DNA of 64,000 nt from Terribium retamae. Its GTDB lineage: Bacteria; Pseudomonadota; Alphaproteobacteria; Rhizobiales; Rhizobiaceae. Each line of letters begins with the position of its first letter. Within the stretch, counting starts at the first letter, position 1. Where the stretch lies: contig NZ_JAKREW010000015.1 of the NCBI RefSeq assembly GCF_022347545.1, positions 53,934-117,933 of the forward strand, written 5' to 3'. Of the stretch, positions 16,441 through 28,607 are shown in pieces. The notes under the pieces were generated by a model that saw only the letters and a list, made by a program, of their open reading frames with translations, was not told where the DNA came from and searched no databases. The position numbers and the translations under genes are program-made.

Positions 16441-17490
16441 ATGAACAGACGATCCGCTCTTGCTTTGGCGCTTGCCCCGACCCTTCTTTCACCAAGGTCG
16501 GTGTTGGCGCAGTTGGCTGAGCCTCCGTCCGTTCCGTTGCGTTCGCCAGGTCTGGCCGATGCACTGGATCGCGCCAACGTGCTGACACCGTTGAAGGCGA
16601 TTCTTGTTTCCAAGGACGGAAAAACCCTGGCCGAGCGCGGTTACAATGGTCGAAACCCAGCCGCGTCGACCAATATCAAGTCGGCCTCGAAGACGGTCAT
16701 GTCTGCTCTCGTAGGGATCGCCATCGCCAAGGGAGTTCTGGAGGGGACGGACCAGAAGGTAGCGCCGTTGCTCGAGCGGGATCTTCCACCAAATCCTGAT
16801 CCGCGCCTGAACGCGATCACGATCGGTCATCTGTTGTCGATGCAGGCGGGGCTCGACCGTACCTCAGGGCCGAATTACGGACGCTGGGTGGCGAGCCGGA
16901 ACTGGGTGCGCGCAGCTCTCGCCGAGCCCTTCGTGGACGAGCCGGGCGGGCGCATGCTTTATTCCACGGCCTCGACACATCTTCTGTCGGCGATCCTGAC
17001 GCGCAGGAGCGGCCGCTCCACCCTCGATCTGGCTCGCCACTGGTTGAGGCCGTTGAACGGTTTTTCGATCGCTTCCTGGGGACGAGATCCTCAAGGCATA
17101 TATTTTGGCGGCAACCAGATGGCGATGAGCGCGCGTTCATTGCTGGTTTTCGGTGAGCTCTACCGCAATGGCGGCAAGACACCGGATGGGCGGCAGCTCA
17201 TATCGCCAGACTGGATAGCCGAGTCCTGGCGGCAGCGTACAACCTCGCAGTTCAGCGGCGATGGTTACGGCTATGGCTGGTTCCTACGCAGCATCGCTGG
17301 CCAGGATGTGAAATATGCCTGGGGTTATGGCGGTCAGATGCTTTACGTCGTTCCGGCGCTTGGTCTGACCGTCGTGATGACTTCGGAAGAAGCCCATCCT
17401 TCGGCGGTCACCGGCTATCGGGACGAATTGCACAGTCTACTTGGCACCATCATCGTCGCAATCCAAGCGCGCCCAACTGAGAACGAATAG
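16441..17490 (+). CDS. Exported serine hydrolase (class C beta-lactamase fold)
   Basis: The 349-residue protein starts with a signal peptide (MNRRSALALALAPTLLSPRSVLAQ). The nucleophile motif SxxK is SASK at about residue 80 (NIKSASKTVMSAL). The second motif YxN is changed to YST in MLYSTASTHLLSA, and the third is WGYGGQ in place of KTG/HxG. This is the pattern of the broad beta-lactamase-related esterase and D-Ala-D-Ala peptidase-like group rather than a true resistance enzyme. It is predicted to act in the periplasm. It stands alone and is followed by a RIME-like element shared with the convergent uvrB. Confidence 0.85.
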   Translation: MNRRSALALALAPTLLSPRSVLAQLAEPPSVPLRSPGLADALDRANVLTPLKAILVSKDGKTLAERGYNGRNPAASTNIKSASKTVMSALVGIAIAKGVLEGTDQKVAPLLERDLPPNPDPRLNAITIGHLLSMQAGLDRTSGPNYGRWVASRNWVRAALAEPFVDEPGGRMLYSTASTHLLSAILTRRSGRSTLDLARHWLRPLNGFSIASWGRDPQGIYFGGNQMAMSARSLLVFGELYRNGGKTPDGRQLISPDWIAESWRQRTTSQFSGDGYGYGWFLRSIAGQDVKYAWGYGGQMLYVVPALGLTVVMTSEEAHPSAVTGYRDELHSLLGTIIVAIQARPTENE

Positions 17491-17500
17491 TTGGCATTCT

Positions 17501-17603
17501 TTAGAGCATTTTGTGGCCAAGTGGAATCACTTGGCGTTACAAAAAATGCGACGAAAACAAAAACTTAGAGCGTTTCCGCGTTTCCGTGAAAAACGGAAAC
17601 GCC

Positions 17604-17607
<4 letters not shown>
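17501..17607. repeat. RIME-like palindromic intergenic repeat, family B copy 2
   Basis: The element starts TTAGAGCATTTTGTGG and ends GCCCTAG. It contains CCAAGTG-GAAT-CACTTGG (about 17517-17534) and a hairpin GCGTTTCCGT/ACGGAAACGC (17578-17587 and 17593-17602). The right end overlaps the uvrB stop codon by three bases (17604-17606), so the repeat provides the terminal codon of uvrB. Confidence 0.75.
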
Positions 17608-20672
<3,065 letters not shown>

Positions 20673-20985
20673 GTTTGGAATATGGGAGGAGTCCGCCGGA
20701 ATGGGAAGAGCCTAAAGGTTTGGACCGATATTTCGGCGGCATGTTCAGGGGTATTGCTGACATGAGGCTGTCAGGAGCCGGCAGGAGCGGGAGGCCGGGA
20801 TCATTTGTATGCGCGAAACTACCAGAGTCTCGAGTCCGGGTCGCCGCTGGTCCGGCAGAGATGACCCGTCTGCTCCATCCAGCCGGTCGGCAGTGATCCT
20901 ATGTTGTTTCCACTGAGAGCAGTGACCGGACCCGCCGGTATCCAACTGGCCCGGTCGCCACCATTCTTCTGGGAGGAGGAATCTC
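20673..20985. other. Divergent promoter region uvrB/amidase
   Basis: 313 bases without a gene between the uvrB and amidase starts. I looked for the alphaproteobacterial SOS box GTTC-N7-GTTC and did not find it; only a single GTTC near 20740 is present. The amidase ribosome site GGGAGGAGGA lies at its right end. Confidence 0.5.
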
Positions 20986-22416
20986 GTGACGAAATTGCAA
21001 GACGTCTATGTGCAATCCGATGCGCTCGGCGTGGCGGAGTTGGTACGAAGTGGCGAAGTCTCGCCGCTGGAAGTGATCGAAACCGCAGTCACACTGATCG
21101 AGCAGCTCAATCCCCGGCTGAACGCGGTCGTCCACCGGCTTTATGACATGGGGCGAGCGGCGGCAGCCGAGGTCGACCGTGCGGCTCCGTTCGCCGGTGT
21201 GCCGTTCCTGGCCAAGGAACTCGGCAGCTCGTGGCAGGGCGCGCCGCTGACCAATTCCTCGTCCTACATGAAAGACCTCATTGCCGAGGCGGATTCCGAG
21301 ACGGTGCGGCGCGCGAAGGCGGCGGGTTTCGTTCTTGTCGGCAAGTCGAACGCGCCGGAAAACGGCTGGTCGATCTCGACCGAACCGAAACTCTATGGCG
21401 CGACCATCAATCCGTGGAAAGAGGGGATCACCGCGGGCGGCTCCAGCGGTGGCACGGCGGCGGCGGTCGCGTCTCGCATGGTGCAGATCAGCGAGGCGAG
21501 TGATGGCGCCGGCTCCATCCGCATCCCAGCTTCCTGCTGCGGCATAGTCGGCCTGAAGCCCTCGCGTGGCCGCGTGACGCTCGCTCCTGACGGCGATTTT
21601 TGGTACGGTGGTGCTTATTTCCTGTGCCATTCGCGCACGGTGCGCGACACTGCCGCCTATCTCGACGCAGTGGCTGGCGCGCTGCCGGGCGATGCCTATG
21701 TGCCCCCGAGGCCCGTCGAAAGCTGGCTGGAACTGTCACGGCGGGTGCCGAAGCGACTGCGCGTCGGCTACACCGTGACCTCGAACAATGGCACCTCTGT
21801 CGACCCGCAGGTTGTGGCCGCGGTCGTCGCCACCGCCAAGGCGCTGGAAGGCCTTGGGCATGACGTGGAGGAGCATGACATGGCCCTCGACGGCAATGAC
21901 GCCTGGAGCACCTATTGCCATATGGTGCCGGTCGAAACAGCGGCGATGTTCGAAAAACTGGCTGGCGCAATCGGACGGCCGGTCACCCAAGAGGACGTCG
22001 AGCCGATCACCTGGGCGATTATCGAGCGCGGCCGGTCGATCAGCGGGATCGACCATGTGCGCGATGTCGAGAAGCTAAGGCAGCTCAGCCGTGCGATCGC
22101 GCAGGACCTTTCGCCCTTCGACATCTATGTCACCCCGACGTTGACGCAATTGCCTCGTCCGATGGGTTACTACGACATGTCGATGACGGATCTAGACCGC
22201 TACAATGCCAGGTGGGCGGATGCCGGCTTCGCCTATCCGTTCAACATTTCCGGTCTGCCGGCGATTTCGCTGCCGCTCGGCTGGTCGCAAGAAGGCATTC
22301 CGATCGGTGTGCAACTCGTTGGCCGTTATGGTGACGAAGCAGCTGTACTGGCCGTCTCAAGCCAACTCGAACAGGCAATGCCGTGGAAGGGCAGGCGTCC
22401 ACCGATCTGCGCCTGA
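20986..22416 (+). CDS. Amidase-signature family hydrolase
   Basis: The 476-residue enzyme has the Ser-cisSer-Lys triad of the amidase signature family. Lys77 is in PFLAKELG. The cis-Ser loop is GITAGGSSGGTAAAVASRM (about 147-165) and the nucleophile is in SDGAGSIRIPASCCG (about 175). The C-terminus YPFNISGLPAISLPLGW is also typical. Substrates in this family range from amides to Asn/Gln-tRNA; absence of gatC or gatB neighbours argues against GatA. The start is GTG 20986 behind a very strong GGGAGGAGGA. The gene is monocistronic. Confidence 0.9.
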   Translation: MTKLQDVYVQSDALGVAELVRSGEVSPLEVIETAVTLIEQLNPRLNAVVHRLYDMGRAAAAEVDRAAPFAGVPFLAKELGSSWQGAPLTNSSSYMKDLIAEADSETVRRAKAAGFVLVGKSNAPENGWSISTEPKLYGATINPWKEGITAGGSSGGTAAAVASRMVQISEASDGAGSIRIPASCCGIVGLKPSRGRVTLAPDGDFWYGGAYFLCHSRTVRDTAAYLDAVAGALPGDAYVPPRPVESWLELSRRVPKRLRVGYTVTSNNGTSVDPQVVAAVVATAKALEGLGHDVEEHDMALDGNDAWSTYCHMVPVETAAMFEKLAGAIGRPVTQEDVEPITWAIIERGRSISGIDHVRDVEKLRQLSRAIAQDLSPFDIYVTPTLTQLPRPMGYYDMSMTDLDRYNARWADAGFAYPFNISGLPAISLPLGWSQEGIPIGVQLVGRYGDEAAVLAVSSQLEQAMPWKGRRPPICA

Positions 22417-22907
22417 GCCGAGCGTAGAATTGTTCCTTACCGAGTCTGCTGTCGAAAGCTCCAATCCTGACACATTTCCCGCCTATGGTCGGCTCCATCG
22501 GACGGCCTTCAGGTGCCGTTAAACCGCTGTCACGGTTACATAACGAAAGCCTGAAATGAACCGTGATCAGGTCCCTATTGCAGTGCAACATAGCGGAACC
22601 TAATTTGCGGCCGTCTTGGTGAGCGGCAGGGGCGAACAAAGGCAGGCGCGCGCGGAATCCCATAAGGATTGTGCCGTGACCGGTTCCGATTGGAGTAAGG
22701 CTTGGTACCGGCGGACATCGCTCTTGCGGCTGTTGGAATGCTGCGAAAACCCGCTCGCCTTGCGGCGAGACAACTGATTCCGTGCATAGGGGCGGAATGC
22801 AGCCGCAATGAACGAGTGTTGCGCTCCAGCCTAGAGTCTTGTCGCATCATCTTCATCCGAAAAGCCCGAGACTTTTCGGAATCGTGCCGTGGAGCCAGCG
22901 TCGCCGC
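22417..22907. other. Intergenic region with a RIME remnant
   Basis: 491 bases without a supported gene. The right part (22829-22887) holds CTAGAG followed by TCCGAAAAG (22856-22864) facing CTTTTCGGA (22872-22880), a degenerate RIME-type palindrome. It ends only some 20 bases before the flippase start, so that gene's ribosome site lies immediately after the repeat. Confidence 0.55.
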
Positions 22908-24392
22908 ATGAGCAGCATCACCGGACGCCTCGTCAAGGGAAGCATGTGGCTCAGCCTGTCCAGGGCGATCGTCAATGGCCTGGCGACGCTCTCGACCTTC
23001 GTGCTGGCCTGGTATCTGACGCCGGCCGATTTCGGCCTCGTGGCGCTGGCCACGACCATGCTGCTGATCGTTGATACGGTCACCCAGATTTCGCTTTCCG
23101 AGGCGCTGATCCGTCACAAGGCGCCGGATGAATCGCATTTCAGCGCGGCCTGGACGTTGAATGCCTCGCGCGGGTTGCTGCTCGGACTGCTGTTCGCCGG
23201 CTTCGCCTATCCAGCAGCGCTCCTGTTCAACGAACCGCGGCTGACCGGTGTCATGCTGGCGCTCGGCGCCAGCATCCTGCTGGGCGGTCTGATCAATCCG
23301 CGACGGATCATGCTGCAGCGCGACCTGATCTTCTGGCAAGAATTCGTGCTGTCGGTCTCGCAGAAGCTAACGGGATTCGTTGCTGCTGTGGCGATCGCCA
23401 TGATTTATCACAGCTACTGGGCGCTGGTCATCGGCACGCTGGTGAGCCAAGCCACCAATGTGGTGGTTTCCTATATGGTGCTGCCGTTCCGGCCAAGGAT
23501 CACGTTCCAGCACATGAAGGAGTTCTTCTCCTTCTCGGCGTGGCTTACCGCTGGCCAGATCGTGAATACGCTCAACTGGCGCTTCGACTATCTGCTCGTC
23601 GGCAAGATGCTCGGCGGCTCCGCGCTCGGCTATTATTCGCTTGGCAGCAATCTGGCGATGATGCCGACGCGCGAAGCCACCATGCCGTTGACGCAGACGA
23701 TCTATCCGGGCTTTGCCAGCATCCGCCATGATCCGGCCCGTCTCGCCGCAGCATATCAGCGTGTGCAGGCGCTGGTGGCTGCAATCGCGCTTCCAGCGGG
23801 CATCGGCGTTGCTGTGATCGCCGATCCGCTGGTGCGGCTTACGCTCGGTGAGAAGTGGGCGCCCGTAATCTTCATCATCCAGGCGCTTGCATCGGTCTTC
23901 GCCCTGCAGACCCTGGGGTCGCTGGTGCAGCCACTCGGCATGGCGAAGGGAGAGACCCGGCTTTTGTTCATCCGCGACACCCAGATGTTGCTGGTGCGTG
24001 TTCCGGTGATGGTGATCGGGCTGATCATGGCCGGCCTGCCTGGCGTGATCATCGGCCGTGTGTTCACCGGGCTGTTCAGCGCGCTGGTCAACATGATCCT
24101 GGTGCGCCGTTTCATCGGCGTCAGCGTCTCGAAGCAGCTCTGGGCGAATGTACGCGCACTTGCCAGCATCGCCCTGATGGCCGCCGGCGTCGCCGTAGCG
24201 TCACATTATCTGGATTACACAACCGACAAGGTCGAACTGGCCAAGCAGTTGGCGATCCTGGTGAGCCTTGGAGGCTTTTTGTACTGCGCATCCACCTTCC
24301 TGCTCTGGATCCTGATGGGACGGCCCGAAGGGCCTGAAACGGAGATCCAGAAAATCCTGGGCAAAATCTATTCGAAAGTTCGCCCCGCCTGA
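22908..24392 (+). CDS. Wzx-like lipopolysaccharide/oligosaccharide flippase
   Basis: The 494-residue inner-membrane protein has about 12-14 hydrophobic segments and the polysaccharide-transporter (MOP superfamily) layout. It opens SITGRLVKGSMWLSLSRAIVNGLATLSTFVLAWYLTPADFGLVALATTML and has a central FSFSAWLTAGQIVNTLNWRFDYLLVGKMLGGSALGYYSLG, characteristic of the Wzx/ExoT/AmsL group. It is expected to flip lipid-linked sugar units to the periplasm. ATG 22908 begins the first amphipathic helix; the ribosome site is weak. It opens a rightward cluster with a pyruvyltransferase, a glycosyltransferase and CapA. Confidence 0.9.
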   Translation: MSSITGRLVKGSMWLSLSRAIVNGLATLSTFVLAWYLTPADFGLVALATTMLLIVDTVTQISLSEALIRHKAPDESHFSAAWTLNASRGLLLGLLFAGFAYPAALLFNEPRLTGVMLALGASILLGGLINPRRIMLQRDLIFWQEFVLSVSQKLTGFVAAVAIAMIYHSYWALVIGTLVSQATNVVVSYMVLPFRPRITFQHMKEFFSFSAWLTAGQIVNTLNWRFDYLLVGKMLGGSALGYYSLGSNLAMMPTREATMPLTQTIYPGFASIRHDPARLAAAYQRVQALVAAIALPAGIGVAVIADPLVRLTLGEKWAPVIFIIQALASVFALQTLGSLVQPLGMAKGETRLLFIRDTQMLLVRVPVMVIGLIMAGLPGVIIGRVFTGLFSALVNMILVRRFIGVSVSKQLWANVRALASIALMAAGVAVASHYLDYTTDKVELAKQLAILVSLGGFLYCASTFLLWILMGRPEGPETEIQKILGKIYSKVRPA

Positions 24393-24443
24393 CGATACGC
24401 GGCGACCGCGCGCGGCCGTCCAACAAGCCAGATGGAGACATCA

Positions 24444-25448
24444 ATGACATCCAAATCAAATCTCGTCCTGATCAAGGAATTGCAGGACAGGATCCACGAC
24501 TGCCTCAAGGACTATCTGTCGGTGGACGAACCGATGGCGATCCTCGACTTTCCGGATATCCGCAACTGCGGCGATTCCGCGATCTGGCTGGGTGAGATGG
24601 CCTATCTGAAGGACCACTACGGCAAGCGGCCTGCTTACGTCTCGCGCATCGACGATTTTTCTGCGGAAGAACTCGAACAAGCGATGCCGAGCGGGCCGAT
24701 CTTCATCCATGGCGGCGGCAATTTCGGCGATATCTGGGTTGCGCATCAGGATTTCCGCGAGCGGATCCTCGAGCGTTTTCCGAACCGCCAGATCATCCAG
24801 TTCCCGCAGTCGATCCACTACGCATCGCCCGCGCGCATCGAAGAAAGCGCGCGCGCCATTGCGCGGCACAAGAACTTCGTTCTGCTGGTGCGTGACGAGG
24901 AGTCCAAGGAGTTCGCCGAAAAGCATTTCGACTGCCATGTCCGCCTCTGCCCCGACATGGCGTTCGCAATCGGAGCCATCAAACCGGCGGCTGCCGAGTT
25001 TCCGGTCCTTGCCATGCTGCGGTCAGACAAGGAAAAGGCAGGTGATGTGGATCTTTCCGCCTATGGCGATATTCCGGTCGAGGACTGGACGAGCGAATCC
25101 GCGCGAAGCGTGCGCGTTTCCAAGGCAATCGGCGCCGCTTCCGGTTTGCTGACCCTGAAGCCGGGCGAAGTGCGGCTGCGCAAGCTCGACGCTGCGGCGC
25201 ACAACCGATTTCAGCGTGGCATCCGCCAGATCTCGCGTGGTCAGGCTATCGTCACCGATCGCTTGCATGTCCATATCTGCTCGCTGCTGATCGGTCGGCC
25301 ACACGCCGTGCTGGACAACAGCTACGGCAAAGTACGGCGTTTCATGAACGCCTTCTCGGGCGGAACCGATCTCTCCTACAAGGCAACGTCGCTCGACGAC
25401 GGTATCGCCTGGGCACGCAGCCGCGCCGGACAAAGGATCGCCGCATGA
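24444..25448 (+). CDS. Polysaccharide pyruvyltransferase-family protein
   Basis: This 334-residue enzyme resembles ExoV/PssM-type ketal pyruvyltransferases. It opens with AILDFPDIRNCGDSAIWLGEM, then GPIFIHGGGNFGDIW (the glycine-rich donor-site turn), FPQSIHYAS, and LLVRDEESKEFAEKHF. The C-terminal part has AIVTDRLHVHICSLLIGRPHAVLDNSYGKV, the GT-B-like hallmark of the family. It would transfer pyruvate from PEP onto a sugar of a surface polymer. ATG 24444 is preferred over ATG 24432 because GGAG lies seven bases before it. It follows the flippase by about 50 bases. Confidence 0.88.
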   Translation: MTSKSNLVLIKELQDRIHDCLKDYLSVDEPMAILDFPDIRNCGDSAIWLGEMAYLKDHYGKRPAYVSRIDDFSAEELEQAMPSGPIFIHGGGNFGDIWVAHQDFRERILERFPNRQIIQFPQSIHYASPARIEESARAIARHKNFVLLVRDEESKEFAEKHFDCHVRLCPDMAFAIGAIKPAAAEFPVLAMLRSDKEKAGDVDLSAYGDIPVEDWTSESARSVRVSKAIGAASGLLTLKPGEVRLRKLDAAAHNRFQRGIRQISRGQAIVTDRLHVHICSLLIGRPHAVLDNSYGKVRRFMNAFSGGTDLSYKATSLDDGIAWARSRAGQRIAA

Positions 25449-25485
25449 GGTCGCGGGTTTCGGAGTGCCATGGAGGCAAGTTGCG

Positions 25486-26295
25486 ATGAGCCTCGTCACC
25501 TTCATCATCCCCGTTCGCCACCAAGACAACGCCCGCGACTGGGGACTGCTCAAGGCGAACCTGACCCAGACCGTCGCGTCGATCTCGAACCAGACCAATG
25601 GCGATTGGCAAGGGATCATCGTGGCCAACGAAGGGGCGGACCTGCCCGATTTGCCGGCAAGCTTCAGCGTCGTGCGCGTGACATTCCCGCCGAATGTCCT
25701 GCACGAGATCGACAAGGCCAATATCGAGGATGTCTATGACGCCTTCCGAGCGGATAAGGGCCGGCGTGTGTTGATGGGCATGCTGGCTGCGCGCGACAGC
25801 GGTTTCTTCATGATCGTCGACGATGACGATTTCGTCAGCGCCCACATCGTCGAACATGTCGCGGAAAACCGGGAGGCCAATGGCTGGACGATCGACAAGG
25901 GCTACATCTGGGACGACGGCGGCAAGATTCTGCTTGGTTATGACGACTTCAGCCACCTGTGCGGGACATCCCTCATTATCCGCGCTGCCCTTTATGGCCT
26001 ACCCGAGCGTTTTGAGGATGCCTCGCTGGACTGGATCAAGTCGATGCTGGGCAGCCATGTCCGCATTGCCGATATCCTGGCCAGGAATGGCACGCCGCTG
26101 GCGCCGCTGCCGTTCCGCGGCGCTGTCTATCGCGTCGGCCACGCCGGCTCGCACAGCAAGGCCCCCAGTCTGCTGGTCAAATACTTCCTGAGCTGGGAGG
26201 CGCTGAAGCGGCCGCGACGCCTGCTGCGCAATATGGGCAAGCTCCGGCTGGTCAATGATGGCGCAAGGCGGGAGTTTTTCGGCCAAGCCGCGTAG
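25486..26295 (+). CDS. Glycosyltransferase, GT-A fold
   Basis: The 269-residue protein starts with a family 2-like strand SLVTFIIPVRHQDNARDWGLLKANLTQTVASI and has an acidic metal motif FMIVDDDDFVS at about residue 110. Parts of the middle are unlike standard GT2 enzymes, and the later region (YIWDDGGKILLGYDDFSHLCGTSLII) suggests a separate acceptor domain. GGAGG lies 10 bases before ATG 25486. It begins 37 bases after the pyruvyltransferase gene and is presumably co-transcribed. Donor and acceptor are unknown. Confidence 0.8.
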   Translation: MSLVTFIIPVRHQDNARDWGLLKANLTQTVASISNQTNGDWQGIIVANEGADLPDLPASFSVVRVTFPPNVLHEIDKANIEDVYDAFRADKGRRVLMGMLAARDSGFFMIVDDDDFVSAHIVEHVAENREANGWTIDKGYIWDDGGKILLGYDDFSHLCGTSLIIRAALYGLPERFEDASLDWIKSMLGSHVRIADILARNGTPLAPLPFRGAVYRVGHAGSHSKAPSLLVKYFLSWEALKRPRRLLRNMGKLRLVNDGARREFFGQAA

Positions 26296-26377
26296 CGCTT
26301 CTCGTTTGGCCTCGTGAAGCGCCACTTCACCGCTCGCGGCCCTGCGTATAAACCGGGGCAAACAACCTGGGCCGCGC

Positions 26378-27424
26378 GTGTCGAACTATCCGCTCTCCTA
26401 CAAGCTCTCCTGGCTTCCGCGTTTCCTGAAGCCGTCGCTCGACGGCGATGTGAAGGATTTCGGGCCATCGGCGGCTTACTTGCTGACACCGCGCCCTGCC
26501 AAGACGGTGCGGCTCGCTTTCATCGGCGACATTTCAGCGGTCGCCTCCAGGGAGGCGCCGATATGCGATCCGGCACTGAAGGCGCCGCTTGGTTCTGCCG
26601 ATCTGGTGATCGGCAACTGCGAAAGCCCGATCGTCACACGCGTGCGAGCGAAATTCGGGACGTGGATGGGTTCGCACCATGCTATGGAAGAGGCCTTCCT
26701 CGTTCAGGCGATGGCTGCCATCGGCATCCAGCACGAACGGCTCGTGCTGTCGCTCGCCAACAATCACATGCTCGACCAGGGCGTTGAGGGTTTCGAAGAA
26801 ACGGTTGGTGCCTTGCAAGGCCTCGGCATCCGAACCATCGGTACCGCGGACGGTGGTTTCGTGCAGAAAGTGAATGCCGGCAGCCTGACCATTGGCTTTG
26901 CTGCGTTCACGCTATGGCGCAATGCTACCCAGGCACAGTTTTCAGGCCGCGTATCGACGGAATCCGCCCCCCTGCACTGGCCTGTGCATCACACGGAAGG
27001 CGCGCACCTTCTTTGTGCGGTGCCGCACTGGGGATGGGAATTTCGGCATTTTCCGCAGGCCGAGACAGTTGCTCTGGCGCGAGCACTAATCGAGCGCGGC
27101 TTTGGCTTGATTGTCGGACATCACGCCCATGTCCTGCAACCGGTCGACCTTGTCGGACAAGTGCCCGTCGCCTATGGGGTGGGCGACTTCCTCGGCACTG
27201 CGTTGGCGTGGCAGCCGTGGCCGGGACGTATTGGCGGGATCTTTATCGTTGACGTAAGCGCTGAGCCGGCGAGCTTCGGCAAGGTCGCTGGGTACCGGAT
27301 GCATCCCTTTGTGCGGCTGCGTGATGGCAAGCGCGAACGACTGATGCCGGTGACAGCGCTTGCTGGGGCGTTGCGTGCACGCGTGGAAGGGCGGCTTGCG
27401 CGCGTGCTGGGGACTCAGCCGTAG
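26378..27424 (+). CDS. CapA-family metallophosphatase-like protein
   Basis: The 348-residue protein carries CapA/PgsA-type metallophosphatase motifs: RLAFIGDISAV, VIGNCESPIV, LANNHMLDQGVEGF and GLIVGHHAHVLQPVDLVG, closing with VPVAYGVGDFLGT. CapA proteins are needed for poly-gamma-glutamate or capsule export in Bacillus; in proteobacteria they often sit in polysaccharide clusters. No membrane anchor is visible, which is unusual for the Bacillus type. The start is GTG 26378. It ends the flippase - pyruvyltransferase - glycosyltransferase block and overlaps the convergent SemiSWEET gene by ten bases. Confidence 0.88.
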   Translation: MSNYPLSYKLSWLPRFLKPSLDGDVKDFGPSAAYLLTPRPAKTVRLAFIGDISAVASREAPICDPALKAPLGSADLVIGNCESPIVTRVRAKFGTWMGSHHAMEEAFLVQAMAAIGIQHERLVLSLANNHMLDQGVEGFEETVGALQGLGIRTIGTADGGFVQKVNAGSLTIGFAAFTLWRNATQAQFSGRVSTESAPLHWPVHHTEGAHLLCAVPHWGWEFRHFPQAETVALARALIERGFGLIVGHHAHVLQPVDLVGQVPVAYGVGDFLGTALAWQPWPGRIGGIFIVDVSAEPASFGKVAGYRMHPFVRLRDGKRERLMPVTALAGALRARVEGRLARVLGTQP

Positions 27425-27672
27425 CGCAATTTCATGGCGACGATGGCGGCTACCAGCATGAAGGTGAAGCCGTTGGCGAGGATGACCGGCCAGGAGCCGA
27501 TCAGGAGGCCATAGAGCGCCCATAGCAGAATGCCGAAGGCGAGGACGCCGGTGGTGACGAGCGAGATGTCGCCGGCACGGCGTTCGCGGGCGATCTTGGC
27601 GACTTGCGGAATCCAGCCAACCGTCGTGATGAAGGCGGCGACCGCGCCGATAATTTCGATCGAGGGGTGCAA
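27415..27672 (-). CDS. SemiSWEET-type sugar transporter subunit
   Basis: The 85-residue protein has three membrane helices and the PQ-loop GWIPQVAKIARERRAGDIS of the MtN3/SemiSWEET family, which dimerises to form a facilitative sugar pore. The start appears to be TTG at 27672 (MHPSIEI); no ATG gives a full first helix. Its last ten bases overlap the end of capA on the other strand. It stands alone. Confidence 0.88.
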   Translation of the reverse strand: MHPSIEIIGAVAAFITTVGWIPQVAKIARERRAGDISLVTTGVLAFGILLWALYGLLIGSWPVILANGFTFMLVAAIVAMKLRYG

Positions 27673-28192
27673 GACCTAAACTTTCAGAGGATCGGCCGGG
27701 AGCGCCGATTGAACCGGTCCAATATGCCAGAATGCGCGATTCTTGGGAAGAGAGGTGCGAACTGGACCAAAGAAGAATCGCGCCCCTCAAGGGGAGGGGA
27801 GGTAAAAATGTCCCGTTTGCGGGATTTTTATCCCAACCCATTGAGAAGAAAGCAAAAACGGGGTTCGCCGCCGAAAATCCCAGCTATCCGGTCGGCGTGG
27901 GATGGCATGGGGCTCGCGGCGCCGGCGATGTTGGATCCATCGCCGCGAAGCGCTTCCTTTTATTGCGAAAAATCGCCTCGCGTCTCGCCGCCGAACAGCA
28001 CTGGTGTGGTCTCGATGCGTATTATGTCCGAAATAAGCCTATGATTTCGTTTAACAAAGTTATCCAATGTGATTTGGTCGCGACGCCTTGGGTTCCTTAG
28101 TTTTGGGTGTTCCGCCGTTTTCGCTACGCTGCAGCTGTTTCAGCGCAATCTGGCCGGGACGCTTCCGATCCTAAAAAAACGGAGCTCTGACC
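27673..28192. other. Intergenic region with a terminator-like hairpin
   Basis: 520 bases without a convincing gene. A short open frame near 27727-28044 is Arg/Pro/Ser-rich with no ribosome site. AAAATG-TCCCG-TTTG-CGGGA-TTTTT (27804-27829) is a short hairpin with a T5 run reading rightward, so it may end a small transcript begun near 27700. The DUF1344 promoter lies in the right part. Confidence 0.45.
27804..27829 (+). terminator. Orphan intrinsic terminator
   Basis: TCCCG (27811-27815) and CGGGA (27820-27824) pair around TTTG, flanked by AAAA on the left and TTTTT on the right. No rightward gene ends just before it. Confidence 0.45.
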
Positions 28193-28447
28193 ATGAACAA
28201 AATCACCAAGACGATCGTTGCGGCGGCTTCCGTCGCCCTGTTTGCGGCCAGCTCGGCCTATGCCGCGACCGTGCAAGGCACAATCAAATCGATCGACCCG
28301 GATACCAAGTCGTTCACGCTCGACGATGGCAAGATCTATCAGCTTCCGGCAGAGTCGACTGTCGACAAGCTTCAGGTCGGCATCAAGGTGGCGGTGACCG
28401 TCGACGATAAGACGGGCATCGTCACGTCGATCGTCAAATCATCCTGA
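28193..28447 (+). CDS. DUF1344 exported small protein
   Basis: This 84-residue periplasmic protein has a signal peptide (MNKITKTIVAAASVALFAASSAYA) followed by a compact beta domain, TVQGTIKSIDPDTKSFTLDDGKIYQLPAEST...KVAVTVDDKTGIVTSI. It is typical of the rhizobial DUF1344 family, whose function is unknown. GGAG precedes the ATG and a strong terminator follows about 50 bases after the stop. Confidence 0.9.
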   Translation: MNKITKTIVAAASVALFAASSAYAATVQGTIKSIDPDTKSFTLDDGKIYQLPAESTVDKLQVGIKVAVTVDDKTGIVTSIVKSS

Positions 28448-28495
28448 TATCGGGAACGAAACGCGTTTCCTTCCCAACCTTCATACCATTTGAAC

Positions 28496-28519
28496 AAAGC
28501 CGGCCGGAAGGCCGGCTTT
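28496..28519 (+). terminator. Intrinsic terminator after DUF1344
   Basis: AAAGCCGGCC (28496-28505) pairs perfectly with GGCCGGCTTT (28510-28519) around GGAA, followed by CTT. Confidence 0.8.
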
Positions 28520-28607
28520 CTTGCGCCAGCGAGGCTGCGCGTCACGCCGTTGCACTATGGTCTTTGCGAAAAGCCCGCGCTATCGGTTGGGAAACGAGGG
28601 GGGCGAC

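Noticed and set aside
20673..20985. SOS (LexA) box before uvrB
   Set aside because: Only one GTTC half-site is present; the GTTC-N7-GTTC spacing is not met.
22575..23339. Leftward Gln/Arg-rich frame across the flippase start
   Set aside because: Overlaps the flippase gene on the other strand and has shadow-like composition.
27604..28044. Possible small gene in the region after SemiSWEET
   Set aside because: Low-complexity Arg/Pro/Ser product, no ribosome site, and a terminator hairpin lies inside it.
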